Origin: Lingula anatina
Lineage: Eukaryota > Brachiopoda > Lingulata > Lingulida > Lingulidae
Assembly (NCBI RefSeq): GCF_001039355.2
Contig: NW_019775003.1
Span: forward strand, 290,129-354,128
Reading direction: 5' to 3'
DNA length: 64,000 bases
Positions 40,501 to 48,087 of the stretch are shown here, piece after piece (the first letter of the stretch is position 1; every line of letters begins with the position of its first letter). The notes under the pieces are model-generated. The model was not told where the DNA came from, did no database searches, and saw only the letters and a program-made list of their open reading frames with translations. The position numbers and the translations under genes are program-made.

Positions 40501-42201
40501 ATTACATTCTGTGCAGGGAGTCGTTTGTAAAAGTACCATAATCTGCCATGTCCATGATTCATATGACATTGTATCATGAGCTGTTTCTGATGTTTCATTT
40601 TGCTGTGGTATTGATCTTGCCTCGTCTGATGGGCACCAGATAAGACAGAGGCCTTCTGTGCTAGGTGCACATTGCATAATATGTGCAGTCTGTTATGTCT
40701 AGTATGAAAAATTCATTCCAGTAAAGTTGGTATATAACTAATTGCCATTGAGATGTTGGATATGATTTGATTGATTTTATTGTCATTTTTATACATTAAG
40801 CCATTATCACAGTCTGCTTGCGAATCATAAACCATCACAACAACTAAAAGTGTGCATGTTTCTGTTTATTTCGATTATCCAAATGGGGATCATCTGAGAT
40901 AGCGTAAGAAGAGGCTGTCAGTACAACGTAGCAGAGTAGAAGTCCAGAGAAACCATGGGGTGGGGTTAACTTTGAACCGATAGGGGTGAAAGTCCATACA
41001 CTGGGAAAATGTCCATGAAAGCAATAAAAAGGTTATAGAAAAAAATGGTGAAATGTTGTGTAGTAGATTGTAATTTGTCTGAGCTCCAAGAAAATGAAAC
41101 AAAAGTACACCTGGATAAATTCTGCCGGCTTTTATTCATGACCACACTGCACATAGCAGTCTTATGATCTATTACCCCATTCTCCTTCACATAGTTTCAC
41201 AGGCTTTACAACTAGTTTTCAGGGTCACATTGTCATATATACATGCTAACAGACAAAATGTAACTGTTTTGCTAAAAACTATAATAATTTATTGTAGTTA
41301 TCTGTACACTCTCAATGCTGGTACAGGTCTATAGATTTGATAATTTTAGTTGTCTGGCTTTGTAAACACTAATAGGTTTTTGTCAATATTTTCCTACTGT
41401 CAAACATAAGTGTAACCATGCACTGTGAAGCAGTTTTTAAGTATCAAGAGAGAATCTCTTAAATTGAGACAGATACTAATTGTGATATTTTTTTTTTCAT
41501 TTCTTGATAAGCTACACAAAGTCTGTGTTTATTTCAGGGCAAACTAGGAGAGCTGATGGTTTCTATATGTTACACTCCCACACCAGGTAGAATACAGGTA
41601 GAAGTTGTCAAAGCTAGAGATTTGAAGGCAAAAGATGTGGGAGGTTCTTCAGGTGAGTAAATGTTTGTTACACACTGTGGGTATGTATACAGATTGACAT
41701 GACAGTGGTTATAACTTCATTTTATCTGTCATGCAATATTATAATACAAGGTTAGCAAACAGACCAAGTAATTGAGAAAGCATCTAAGTTTGTTATTTTA
41801 CTGAACACCTTAATTTTCATACGTATGCTTTTTTCAAACCTAATCATTTCGATAATTTAAAAGATGTTTGCTAAGTGGTTTTCTTTTCTTTTTCAGATCC
41901 TTATGTAAAAATATGGTTAATGCAAGGAGGCAAGAGGGTAGAGAAGAGAAAAACCACTGTCAAGTGGAGAAATTTATCTCCTGTGTTTAATGAATCATTT
42001 AGCTTTGACGTACCTCTTGAAAAAATAAGAGATACTAGTTTAGAAGTTTCAGTCATGGACTTTGATAAAATGACTAGAAATGAACTGATAGGAAAATTTT
42101 TGTTAGCATCAAGAAGCGGCCCAATAGAACAAAAGCATTGGAGTGAAATGATGCAGAAACCAAGACAAGCTGTTGCACAGTGGCACTTGTTGAAGGATTA
42201 G
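13329..42201 (+). CDS. SYT7: Synaptotagmin-7-like calcium sensor, 7 coding exons, 510 aa
   Basis: Single-pass vesicle or plasma-membrane protein that senses calcium and drives exocytosis and membrane repair in the family. Coding exons: 13329-13572, 27313-27553, 32583-32697, 33015-33357, 38356-38525, 41538-41652, 41897-42201; all introns are GT-AG and phases match. Layout: luminal residues 1-86 with four N-glycosylation sequons, membrane segment about 87-113 followed by Cys and basic residues, acidic/basic linker to about 242, C2A about 243-370, C2B about 374-505, ending in the WHLLKD motif (WHXL). C2A keeps the Asp ligands (273, 279, 332, 334, 340). C2B has Asp 404, 410, 464 and 466, but Glu472 at the fifth position. 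The C2A segments LPAKDF, TSDP and LLPDKKHKL and the residues DRFSR are typical of SYT7 rather than SYT1. The linker is short compared with long vertebrate isoforms; alternative exons in the introns cannot be excluded. The start exon is the least certain part. Confidence 0.9.
17610..18735. repeat. Degenerate minisatellite, unit about 34-40 bp
   Basis: Repeated unit of the form TCATAACAGAATGTTGGTTGTGGCAGTGTGTTTG, with variable spacing and substitutions. It is best conserved at 18150-18620 and decayed at the edges. It lies in SYT7 intron 1 and is interrupted by the LTR-like insertion at 17772-18133. Open frames across it are products of the periodicity, not genes. Confidence 0.85.
17772..18133 (-). 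mobile_element. Candidate solo LTR, 362 bp
   Basis: The segment differs sharply in composition from the surrounding minisatellite. It begins TGTACTAGG and ends CTGAACA, so it has TG...CA ends, and it is flanked by TGAT on both sides (17768-17771 and 18134-18137), a plausible 4-bp target duplication. On the minus strand an AATAAA occurs within GCAATAAACAAG, consistent with LTR polyadenylation. No internal retroelement genes are present, hence a solo LTR. Confidence 0.6.
20850..21650. promoter_or_regulatory. CpG-richer segment inside SYT7 intron 1, function unknown
   Basis: Unlike the surrounding AT-rich, CpG-poor intron, this stretch has many CpG dinucleotides (for example TTTTCGCGCATG, CACGCGATATCGAGCG and CTGCGGATTGCATCATGCGC). 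It holds a 121-codon open frame (21166-21531 +) in which I recognise no domain. It may be an internal promoter or enhancer, a young insertion, or an unidentified element. Confidence 0.25.
21661..21898. mobile_element. MITE with GCCTCGGTCA terminal repeats and TTAA flanks
   Basis: The left end is GCCTCGGTCAAAACCGG; the right end, reverse-complemented, is GCCTCGGTCACAACCGG, a 17-bp terminal repeat with one mismatch. TTAA occurs at 21656-21659 on the left (one base away) and 21899-21902 on the right. The GC-rich interior has no transposase. The 113-codon + frame through it (21550-21891) is Arg/Gly/Cys-rich and probably a composition artefact. Confidence 0.75.
23616..23846. repeat. Near-perfect tandem duplication, 116-bp unit
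   Basis: Copy 1 spans 23616-23731 and copy 2 begins at 23732. Both read CAGTTCCCAGTGCCATGC and continue identically as far as I can compare. Upstream (23330-23560), degenerate GGCAGTTCCCAATAT-type motifs suggest an older repeat array from which this duplication arose. Confidence 0.9.
25854..26350. mobile_element. Foldback element with 109-bp inverted arms
   Basis: Left arm 25854-25962 and right arm 26242-26350 are reverse complements of equal length (109 bp) with only scattered mismatches. Shared blocks include ACCAGACTCGGCACCGAATG and ACTACCCGTTTTCAAGGTGTG. The 279-bp centre contains a complete second transposon (26069-26241). No transposase is present. Confidence 0.85.
26069..26241. mobile_element. 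Nested MITE, CTGGGGTAGCGCTAGC family, complete copy
   Basis: Starts CTGGGGTAGCGCTAGC and ends with its exact reverse complement (16 bp). ATACT flanks both sides (26064-26068 and 26242-26246), consistent with a 5-bp target duplication. It inserted at the inner edge of the right arm of the 25854-26350 foldback and is therefore younger. Same family as the partial copy at 1-104. Confidence 0.85.
27313..27553 (+). CDS. SYT7: SYT7 exon 2: transmembrane segment and start of linker
   Basis: Follows TTTGCAG and encodes residues 82-161 plus two bases of codon 162. It carries a 27-residue hydrophobic stretch (87-113) ending in a Cys-containing LCAWCFG motif, plausible for palmitoylation, then an acidic cluster (DEEEYE) and a basic stretch ([10 protein letters not shown]). 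The donor is GTAAGT at 27554. An in-frame ATG at 27315 could start a shorter isoform. Confidence 0.85.
27554..32582 (+). other. SYT7 intron 2, no other gene seen
   Basis: AT-rich intron with short homopolymers (for example a G run at about 29762-29771). A segment near 28860-28950 shares CTGAATCAAAATTTGA with 24820-24860, suggesting an old dispersed repeat. No further exon is supported. Confidence 0.5.
32583..32697 (+). CDS. SYT7: SYT7 exon 3: linker
   Basis: Acceptor CATTCAAG; the first base completes AAG (Lys162). Encodes a polar linker, residues 163-200, beginning [10 protein letters not shown] and ending RGQIQ, with donor GTAATA. No domain is present. Alternative splicing of the linker is known in the vertebrate family, so this exon could be optional. 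Confidence 0.75.
32815..32832. repeat. TA microsatellite
   Basis: A short run of TA dinucleotides in SYT7 intron 3, followed by a poly-T tract. Confidence 0.8.
33015..33357 (+). CDS. SYT7: SYT7 exon 4: linker end and most of C2A
   Basis: Acceptor CTTCCAG; encodes residues 201-314. A Ser/Gln/Gly-rich linker leads into C2A at LGRIQFS. Calcium-loop-1 aspartates are at AKD (273) and SDP (279). The polylysine-type strand DKKHKL is present, and so is the conserved NPHWNE. Donor GTAAGT, phase 1. Confidence 0.95.
33358..38355 (+). other. SYT7 intron 4
   Basis: About 5 kb of AT-rich intron. It includes a TTTA microsatellite near 33546-33569 and the MITE at 37752-37993. No coding exon is recognised. 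Confidence 0.5.
37752..37993. mobile_element. PIF/Harbinger-like foldback MITE, copy 2 (diverged subfamily)
   Basis: The left end begins GACCCCATTCCCATACC and the right end reads GGTATAGGAATGGGATC. The arms pair over about 28 bp with two mismatches. TAA flanks both sides (37749-37751 and 37994-37996). The interior is itself palindromic (TTGCACTCA with TGAGTGCAA, CCTACTGAAG with CTTCAGTAGG). The ends match copies 1 and 3; the middle has diverged. Confidence 0.8.
38356..38525 (+). CDS. SYT7: SYT7 exon 5: end of C2A
   Basis: Acceptor TTTTCTAG; encodes residues 316-371 (Gly315 is split). The calcium-loop-3 motif is intact: DFDRFSRDD, with Asp 332, 334 and 340. Donor GTAAGT, phase 0. Confidence 0.95.
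38526..41537 (+). other. SYT7 intron 5, nothing recognised
   Basis: AT-rich intron. The short open frames inside have no recognisable domain. Confidence 0.5.
41538..41652 (+). CDS. SYT7: SYT7 exon 6: start of C2B
   Basis: Acceptor ATTTCAG; encodes residues 372-409: [10 protein letters not shown] at the start, then the first C2B calcium loop with ARDLKAKD (Asp404). Donor GTGAGT, phase 1. The usual GGTSDP reads GGSSDP across the junction. Confidence 0.93.
41897..42201 (+). CDS. SYT7: SYT7 exon 7: rest of C2B, stop codon
   Basis: Acceptor TTTTCAG; residues 410-510, stop TAG at 42199-42201. Contains the polybasic strand (KRVEKRK), [10 protein letters not shown], the loop-3 motif [10 protein letters not shown], in which Glu472 stands where SYT7 relatives have Asp, and the terminal WHLLKD. 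Confidence 0.95.
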
Positions 42202-44161
42202 GTAGCGGAATTCAAGACGAGCTGTTGTACAGCTGCACTTGTTGAAGGATAAAGGACAAGAAAGGCCAAGGAAGGTTGTTGAAAAGACTCGACAGGCTTT
42301 TGAAAAGGGGCTACAGCGTCAGGGAGTCAAAAGTACAGAGATGTAGATTCAGAATTTCACATTTTTTGAGAGCAAAGATAAAGAGCAATGTGAAACACAG
42401 ATAGTATATAAATTTATTTGTAATACAGCATTTTTTCAATGAGAAGTTTTCAGTATGAATGAACTGATACCTGTATTTATGAAGAAACTATCTCATAAAG
42501 TTTGATTGGAACGATTTGTTCTGATAAGGAATTTTTTGTCATGCCCAAGTATTCAGATTATTGTATTAATCTGATTAGTGAATGACTGTTACAGGCAATA
42601 ATGCAGAGGAAGCTAGAGGATAATCAGTGGAGGTAAAGATCTCATGTTTATTGGGCCAAAGAGCTGTTTTTTAACACTCACTGATAGATAAAAAAGAGAC
42701 ACTGATAGATTTTATCTTCACTGAAATGTTTCTAAAGAAATGTTTCTGTTACTGTACTTGCACTGCATAAGCAATTTGAGTAAAATGTTCTGGTACAAAA
42801 TTGAGAAATATGTTCTGTAACCTTCTAATTTAACGGAAGATTCCAAACATAGATGTTCCACATACCTATCACAGAGCCTATTTTAGAAATGTATGAGTAG
42901 ATGGAAAAGTTTGGGTAATCTTTAGCAGTCACATTCAACTCAAAGATGTATAAAGTTTGGCAGTTTTAAGTACACAGAGCTGCATTGGTTCAGAGAACCA
43001 TGCATGTTTCTATCTTGGTTGTGTATTGAGTTAAAATGGTGTTTCTCTTAATGTCTTATTGTACCTTAGCTAAAAAAAGATTGTTTTCAGGATGGAAGTT
43101 GGCCTTGAATTGTTTTCAGTGTCCTGTCACGTCAGATGTCTATAAAACGGACACGTCCCAGCTGTCAAAGGCATTTACCTCAGCAGATGAGCATATGAAG
43201 TGGTCCTTTTTCCATGGGCAGAATAAAGCCATCCAAACCTTTCATCTATTTATGAACCATAAAGCCATAAAAATCTCCTTTTAGGGATTTTAAGTTTTAT
43301 CTAATGGACATGTTATTGATTTCTAATTTCTTCTATTAAGATTCTGTTTATTATCACCCATGTAATGCAGTGAATGTGGCCATTTCCACCCACAGATAAC
43401 TCACTTATATTTAAGTCTTGATCTTTTTTTTTCCACTGGAGCTGCTAATTCTAAGTGATTTCATTAAATAGATATGTATTTAATAGAAATATTTGCATTG
43501 CATCATTCAGCATGTTTGTTCTTCAAAGGCACCTGCTCTCTCTGGAAACTGCTTATCAGTTTAAAAAAATTGGAAGAAATCCAATACTGCTGCAGTTGCC
43601 TTTGAGATCAATTAGGAGAAATATAAATGAGTAATGTAACGAAGTATAAAGCTGCATATAAAGAAAATTGATTGAAATTATGAGTATTTGTTAAATGCTG
43701 TATTTGTTAGAAGTGATGGCTGTACAGCTCACTAAATGCTTTTAGTTTTAATTGTTAAGTCTAATCAATTCTTTGATTTCAGTAATATGTTGAAGTTGTC
43801 AAACACTTCCTGCAGTCCTAATTTATGCATAGAAAAGGTACAGTTATGAAAACTAAACAAGTGCTTGACAATGCAGTATCATGGTCCATCTTTGTATCTG
43901 TATCCAATTTGATAGTTATTTTAATAGGATCATCCTGTTATGGCCAGTTTGTGACAAAACCTGTCATAATCAGTATTGTATAAAATATAACAAAATGTTG
44001 AAATTTTGTATTATGGAAAACCACTTGTGAAGACATTTGATATTAATATCAAAGTGAATATTTTGATTCATCCAGTTATGATATACTGAGATTACTAAAA
44101 AATTTAATCTAATACTGGATCCTGTGTTAAAAAGGAGATCATGAAGTTTGGACCTTATCAT
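42202..44161 (+). other. SYT7 3' flank, probable 3' untranslated region
   Basis: No coding sequence recognised. An AATAAA at 43222-43227 is a candidate polyadenylation signal, about 1 kb after the stop. Just after the stop, an imperfect repeat of the coding end occurs at about 42210-42251 (GACGAGCTGTTGTACAG and TTGTTGAAGGAT), a small local duplication. Confidence 0.4.
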
Positions 44162-44487
44162 AAGGTCTTCTTCAGATAAACAGGTTTTGAATTGTCAGTG
44201 GTGACAGGAGGTGACGCTCTGAGGTGGGTGTCTCACAATGCCCGATCATACAGACGTGGTAGTTGGTATCTCAAGCTACTGTGCTTGTTGTGGGTGGGTT
44301 GTTCAATCCACTCATGAATGGCTTCTTTCACAGCTTGTCTGAACCAGTCATCTTTATTGAGGATCACAAAGTTCTTCATGTCAAAACTAACACATCTTTG
44401 GGACCTGGCCCTGGGAGACATCCTGTGCAGAGCTCCACCATGGGTCACCAGTGACAATTCAAAATCAGCTCACCTGAAGAAGACCTT
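44162..44487 (-). mobile_element. Retroelement tail fragment bounded by 44-bp inverted repeats
   Basis: The minus strand reads MSLVTHGGALHRM, then VSFDMKNFVILNKDDWFRQA, then VKEAIHEWIEQPTHNKH. This resembles the C-terminal tail (W-F-R-x-x-VKEAIxE...P-x-x-N) of reverse-transcriptase/GIY-YIG endonuclease proteins of Penelope-like elements; the assignment is from memory of the motif. Outer arms 44162-44205 and 44444-44487 are imperfect inverted repeats sharing AAGGTCTTCTTCAG and TTTTGAATTGTCA. No reverse transcriptase core is present, so it is a fragment. Confidence 0.5.
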
Positions 44488-45870
44488 GCAATAAGGTTAA
44501 AATGTCTTGATCCCCATTTCAATGTACATGTAAGATCCAATGTTAGGTTTAATTTTCTCATAACCTCAACATTTGGTATGGTTTACAACAGTTAACTACC
44601 CTTCTATAAATTTAAGATGTGTAGTTCCAAAACATCTTCATTTCAGTCTGTGTATTTTTTTTCCACGATAGAAATTGATTGTCAGTTCAGCTTCTCTTTC
44701 ATGAGCAACCTCTAGCATATTTCTGGCTGCTGTTTCACATTCCTCACCTTTGACTAGGTTGTGATATTGTGTTAGATGTGACATTTATGTCTCTTCTCAC
44801 ATTCTTACTTCAGTGAGAACAATGGAAATCTATATTTTATAGTATACCACTTAAAATGTTGTTAAGGTGTACAAAGGGTACAGTCATCAGTTGTGTTATC
44901 ATGTACAAGTGTAAGTCACTTTAGTTAGAAATTTTCATACAAAATGTAAAAAAAGGAAGACAGTTATGGTGCACATAAATATGAAAAATAAAATGATCAG
45001 TCAAGCTGGTTTTCAAAATAAAAGTGGTTTTCTGCAGGCTAGAAACCGCAGTATGGTACTGTACAGAGTGCTACTTTCTGTTACAGTTCCTAGTTGCTCT
45101 GATTTTACCAAATGTTGTTAGGTGCTGCAATTATTAAAGTTTTTGATAAGCTGGCAAAATTAATACTTTTTGCTGAAAATGAATAGGTATTAAGACATTT
45201 TATTGATTTTGTGGTAAACTTATGTTGCTGTTGCTGTGGTATGGAATCATTTCTATATCATGAGCAATCACTGTAAATTAAGAAAACTGTCGCAGAGTGT
45301 AAACTTACTTGACTGTGCAACTTTCAAGTTAAATACTGTTGCATTTTGTTTAATTATAAATCTATTTAATTATAGAAGTTGAAGACAAGTTACAGGTGTG
45401 CAGATCTGTTACAGTGTTGTTATTGTCATATTGTCATAGTGCACAGTATTTATATAAATATATATAACTTGATATGTTACTATGATTATTGCCCAAGATG
45501 TCTTGCATACAGATATGATGACAATAAAAAAGAAAATGTCACAAAAGACTGCTTGTTTTGGCCTTTTCATTTTTTGAAAATTATATACAAAGTACATTAT
45601 TTCTCAGTTTTGTACTTGGATCAAAGTACATATAATTTCCTCACACTTGAGATTAACTTACATGCAAATAACCGAATCTTCATGTAGACCTTAATTTTTT
45701 CTTACACATTTTGGCAAAAGTCAACATTTTTGTCTTGTGAATAATGCAATCTACGTTCCGAGAGACACTTTTTAGAAATGCTTTTTTACTTCAGATATTA
45801 TCCTCTGACAGAAGTAAATATTCTGAAAATAAACATGGCATTGTTCAATTTACATGAACTTAATGCATTT
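44488..45870. other. Intergenic/3' flanks of convergent SYT7 and ankyrin/SOCS genes
   Basis: No coding sequence is recognised. AATAAA occurs on the + strand at about 44986 and 45522, so long SYT7 3' ends could reach here. The 3' untranslated region of the - strand gene must also lie here. Confidence 0.4.
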
Positions 45871-46896
45871 TTACAAATGCCTGAGTTCTACATAGTCTTT
45901 CAGAAAGTTTGGCAGGGGAAGTTGTTCCACTGCAGCATAAGCACTCTGTCCCCATCTTGCTCTGCCTAGCTGTTGTCTGATGACATGTCCACATAGCTCC
46001 ATAAGCCGTCGAGGCTTTGAGGCATGCTCCAACAGCCACTGGTGGAACTCTGGATACATCACTAAATACATCTTTGGCAGAGATGCGATAATTCTGTGAA
46101 CTGAGGGCAGAGCTGCACCAGCCATAATGAGTGGGGCCAGCACATCATTGAAGTTGCCTTTACTATTCCGCATAAACCCTATGGCACAACTTACTGGAGA
46201 GATATTGTTTCTACCTATATGATTTGGATTGGCACCGTGTTGTAGGAGAACCTGAACTGCCTCCTTCTTGGCATATTTACATGCAAGACACAATGGTGTA
46301 GCACCTTCACATTGTTCTAAATCAACTACAGCTCTGCTGCGCATTAAGAACTTCACAAAGTCTATGTTACCACGAATGACAGCCACATGGAGGGGCCCCA
46401 GCCCATGTATATCAGCGTAATTAATGGCACACTGACCACTCTTTATTATGGTCCTCGCCATAGATATGTCACCATACAGGTCTGTTATATGCCAGAGAAC
46501 AGAGCACCCCATATCGTCACACAACTTTAAGTCTGCCCCTGCGGTTACAAGCACTTTAACAGTTTCAACATCATTGTTCACAACTGCCAAGTATAAAGAA
46601 CTCTGTTTTAGATTTTTCCCTAAATGTTTTACAGTGGAAGGGAGGTAGGATCCTGGGTCTTGCGTGGACAGAACGTTCACATCACATTTTCTTTTGATTA
46701 GAAGTTTGATCACGTTGCTGTTTTTGCTTTTCACGGCAACATGCAGGAGTGTCAAACCAACATCCTGCGGTGGAATCCTCTTCGTGCAAAACGTGTGGTT
46801 CACGTCAAAACCAGCTTCAAGAAACTCATCCAAAGTCTTGGCATTATCATTTTTCAGAGCGTTATAAATGTCTGGCTCGATATACTCCATTTTCAA
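45871..46896 (-). CDS. Ankyrin-repeat and SOCS-box protein (ASB-like), single exon, 341 aa
   Basis: Probable substrate-recognition subunit of an Elongin B/C-Cullin5 ubiquitin ligase, by analogy with the ASB family. Ankyrin-type repeats can be read at about 47-76 (GLTLLHVAVKSKN), 98-127 (QSSLYLAVVNND), 129-160 (degenerate), 164-193 (HGLGPLHVAVIRGN), 197-227 (EGATPLCLACKYAKKEAVQ) and a weaker one to about 265. The C-terminal 293-336 has the SOCS-box layout: KPRRLMELCGHVIRQQLG (BC-box-like) then LPLPNFLKDYV (Cul5-box LPLP). The ATG at 46896 is first in frame; a second Met follows two codons later. The gene has no intron in the coding region and lies head to head with APEX1. I cannot assign it to a particular ASB paralogue. 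Confidence 0.88.
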   Translation of the reverse strand: MKMEYIEPDIYNALKNDNAKTLDEFLEAGFDVNHTFCTKRIPPQDVGLTLLHVAVKSKNSNVIKLLIKRKCDVNVLSTQDPGSYLPSTVKHLGKNLKQSSLYLAVVNNDVETVKVLVTAGADLKLCDDMGCSVLWHITDLYGDISMARTIIKSGQCAINYADIHGLGPLHVAVIRGNIDFVKFLMRSRAVVDLEQCEGATPLCLACKYAKKEAVQVLLQHGANPNHIGRNNISPVSCAIGFMRNSKGNFNDVLAPLIMAGAALPSVHRIIASLPKMYLVMYPEFHQWLLEHASKPRRLMELCGHVIRQQLGRARWGQSAYAAVEQLPLPNFLKDYVELRHL

Positions 46897-47250
46897 ACCG
46901 TGTCATTCTTTTTGCATGAAGTATATTCGAATAAAAGCAATTTTTGTCGAGTACAAGAAATAAAATCCCGCAGTTGGCAATGTAAACAAGGCACTTTAAA
47001 GAATTTATTTCCATAGATGGCGCTTACATAAAAGACGGTTTTGTAGTTGCATGAGAATGTTAGACACTTCTTATGATTATTTCCAAAACAAAGGACATTT
47101 ATGTAGATTTATAAAGATTTTTAATGTTATATCTAAAAGTGAAAAGATGAAAAGAAGAAGATTTTATTCGTGTCTTATCTTGACCCCGACTTCTCCTATA
47201 AACAGACAGGTGCCGCTGAAAAGACCGCGTGCAAATCAGTACTTTCAGCC
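46897..47250. promoter_or_regulatory. Inferred bidirectional promoter between the ASB-like gene and APEX1
   Basis: Only 354 bp separate the two divergent start codons. The interval must hold both 5' untranslated regions and the promoters unless one gene has a further upstream non-coding exon. No TATA box can be assigned confidently. The right part (47160-47250) is more CpG-rich than the surroundings. Confidence 0.5.
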
Positions 47251-47268
47251 ATGGGAAGAAAAAGAAAG
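47251..47268 (+). CDS. APEX1: APEX1 exon 1: six-codon start exon
   Basis: GCCATGG start context followed by codons for MGRKRK and a GTTAGT donor at phase 0, matching the phase-0 exon at 51420. The basic peptide corresponds to the basic N-terminus of other APE1 proteins. The assignment rests on start context, phase and charge; a transcript would settle it. Confidence 0.7.
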
Positions 47269-48038
47269 GTTAGTGCTTGTAGTTACAATTTTTTTTGGTA
47301 TTTTTTTCCATAAAGTGCTAATGTTAGTTGTGAGTCCTACATTGATAATGTATAGTTGCGTGGCTGACTATCTCATCACAGACATCTCGACTCTGTCCAG
47401 ACTTCCACTGTCACTTAAGTTGAACAAAGAGAATGAGCTCTCTTCTTAATATACCTTTTAAGATACTTGATAATTTAATATTTGCAGCTTTCATTTATCG
47501 ATCATGCTAATTAACGATATCACGTGAATAATCCGTTCTCGTGAACAACCCGTTCTGACGGATTATTCACTCGGGGGTTGCAAGCCTTGCCCATTTTTTG
47601 GTCGTGCATGCTAATGATACCACCCTGGTATGCACCTGTGAGTTGAAACTCACCTCTTTGCGTGAATGATCTTCCTTGGCATGATAATAGCTAAAAACGA
47701 GTTGCCCTAAAGAATCCACCAGCCTTGGGATATGGAGTTTTTTCCCATCTATTTCATTGCTAATGTAATTTAGAGATTCATAGTTATTATTGGTCCACCC
47801 ATGTAACACTTAAGCTCTGCATACAACAGTGTCTTGATTGTAACAGACTGAGACTGATTGGTAGGGACTCATATTATTTATTATTATACCTGCAATAGGT
47901 TGGACAGCGTGGGTTGACAAATGTCTCTAAGAATAACGAACAGAACAAATTACGCAAACTAAAAAATAAATAAATAACATTCAAAGTGATCAAAACAAAC
48001 TAAATAAATACTTATCTATGCTAGGCGTTTGAAGGACT

Positions 48039-48087
<49 letters not shown>

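Noticed and set aside
45379-45687. 102-codon ORF in the SYT7/ASB flank
   Set aside because: AT-rich, Tyr/Ile-rich composition typical of chance translation.
47051-47449. 132-codon + strand ORF beginning MRMLDTSYDY, considered as the first exon of a separate gene
   Set aside because: The APEX1 start GCCATGG at 47251 lies in another frame, gives MGRKRK, and has the right phase for the next exon. The long frame has AT-rich ends and no domain.
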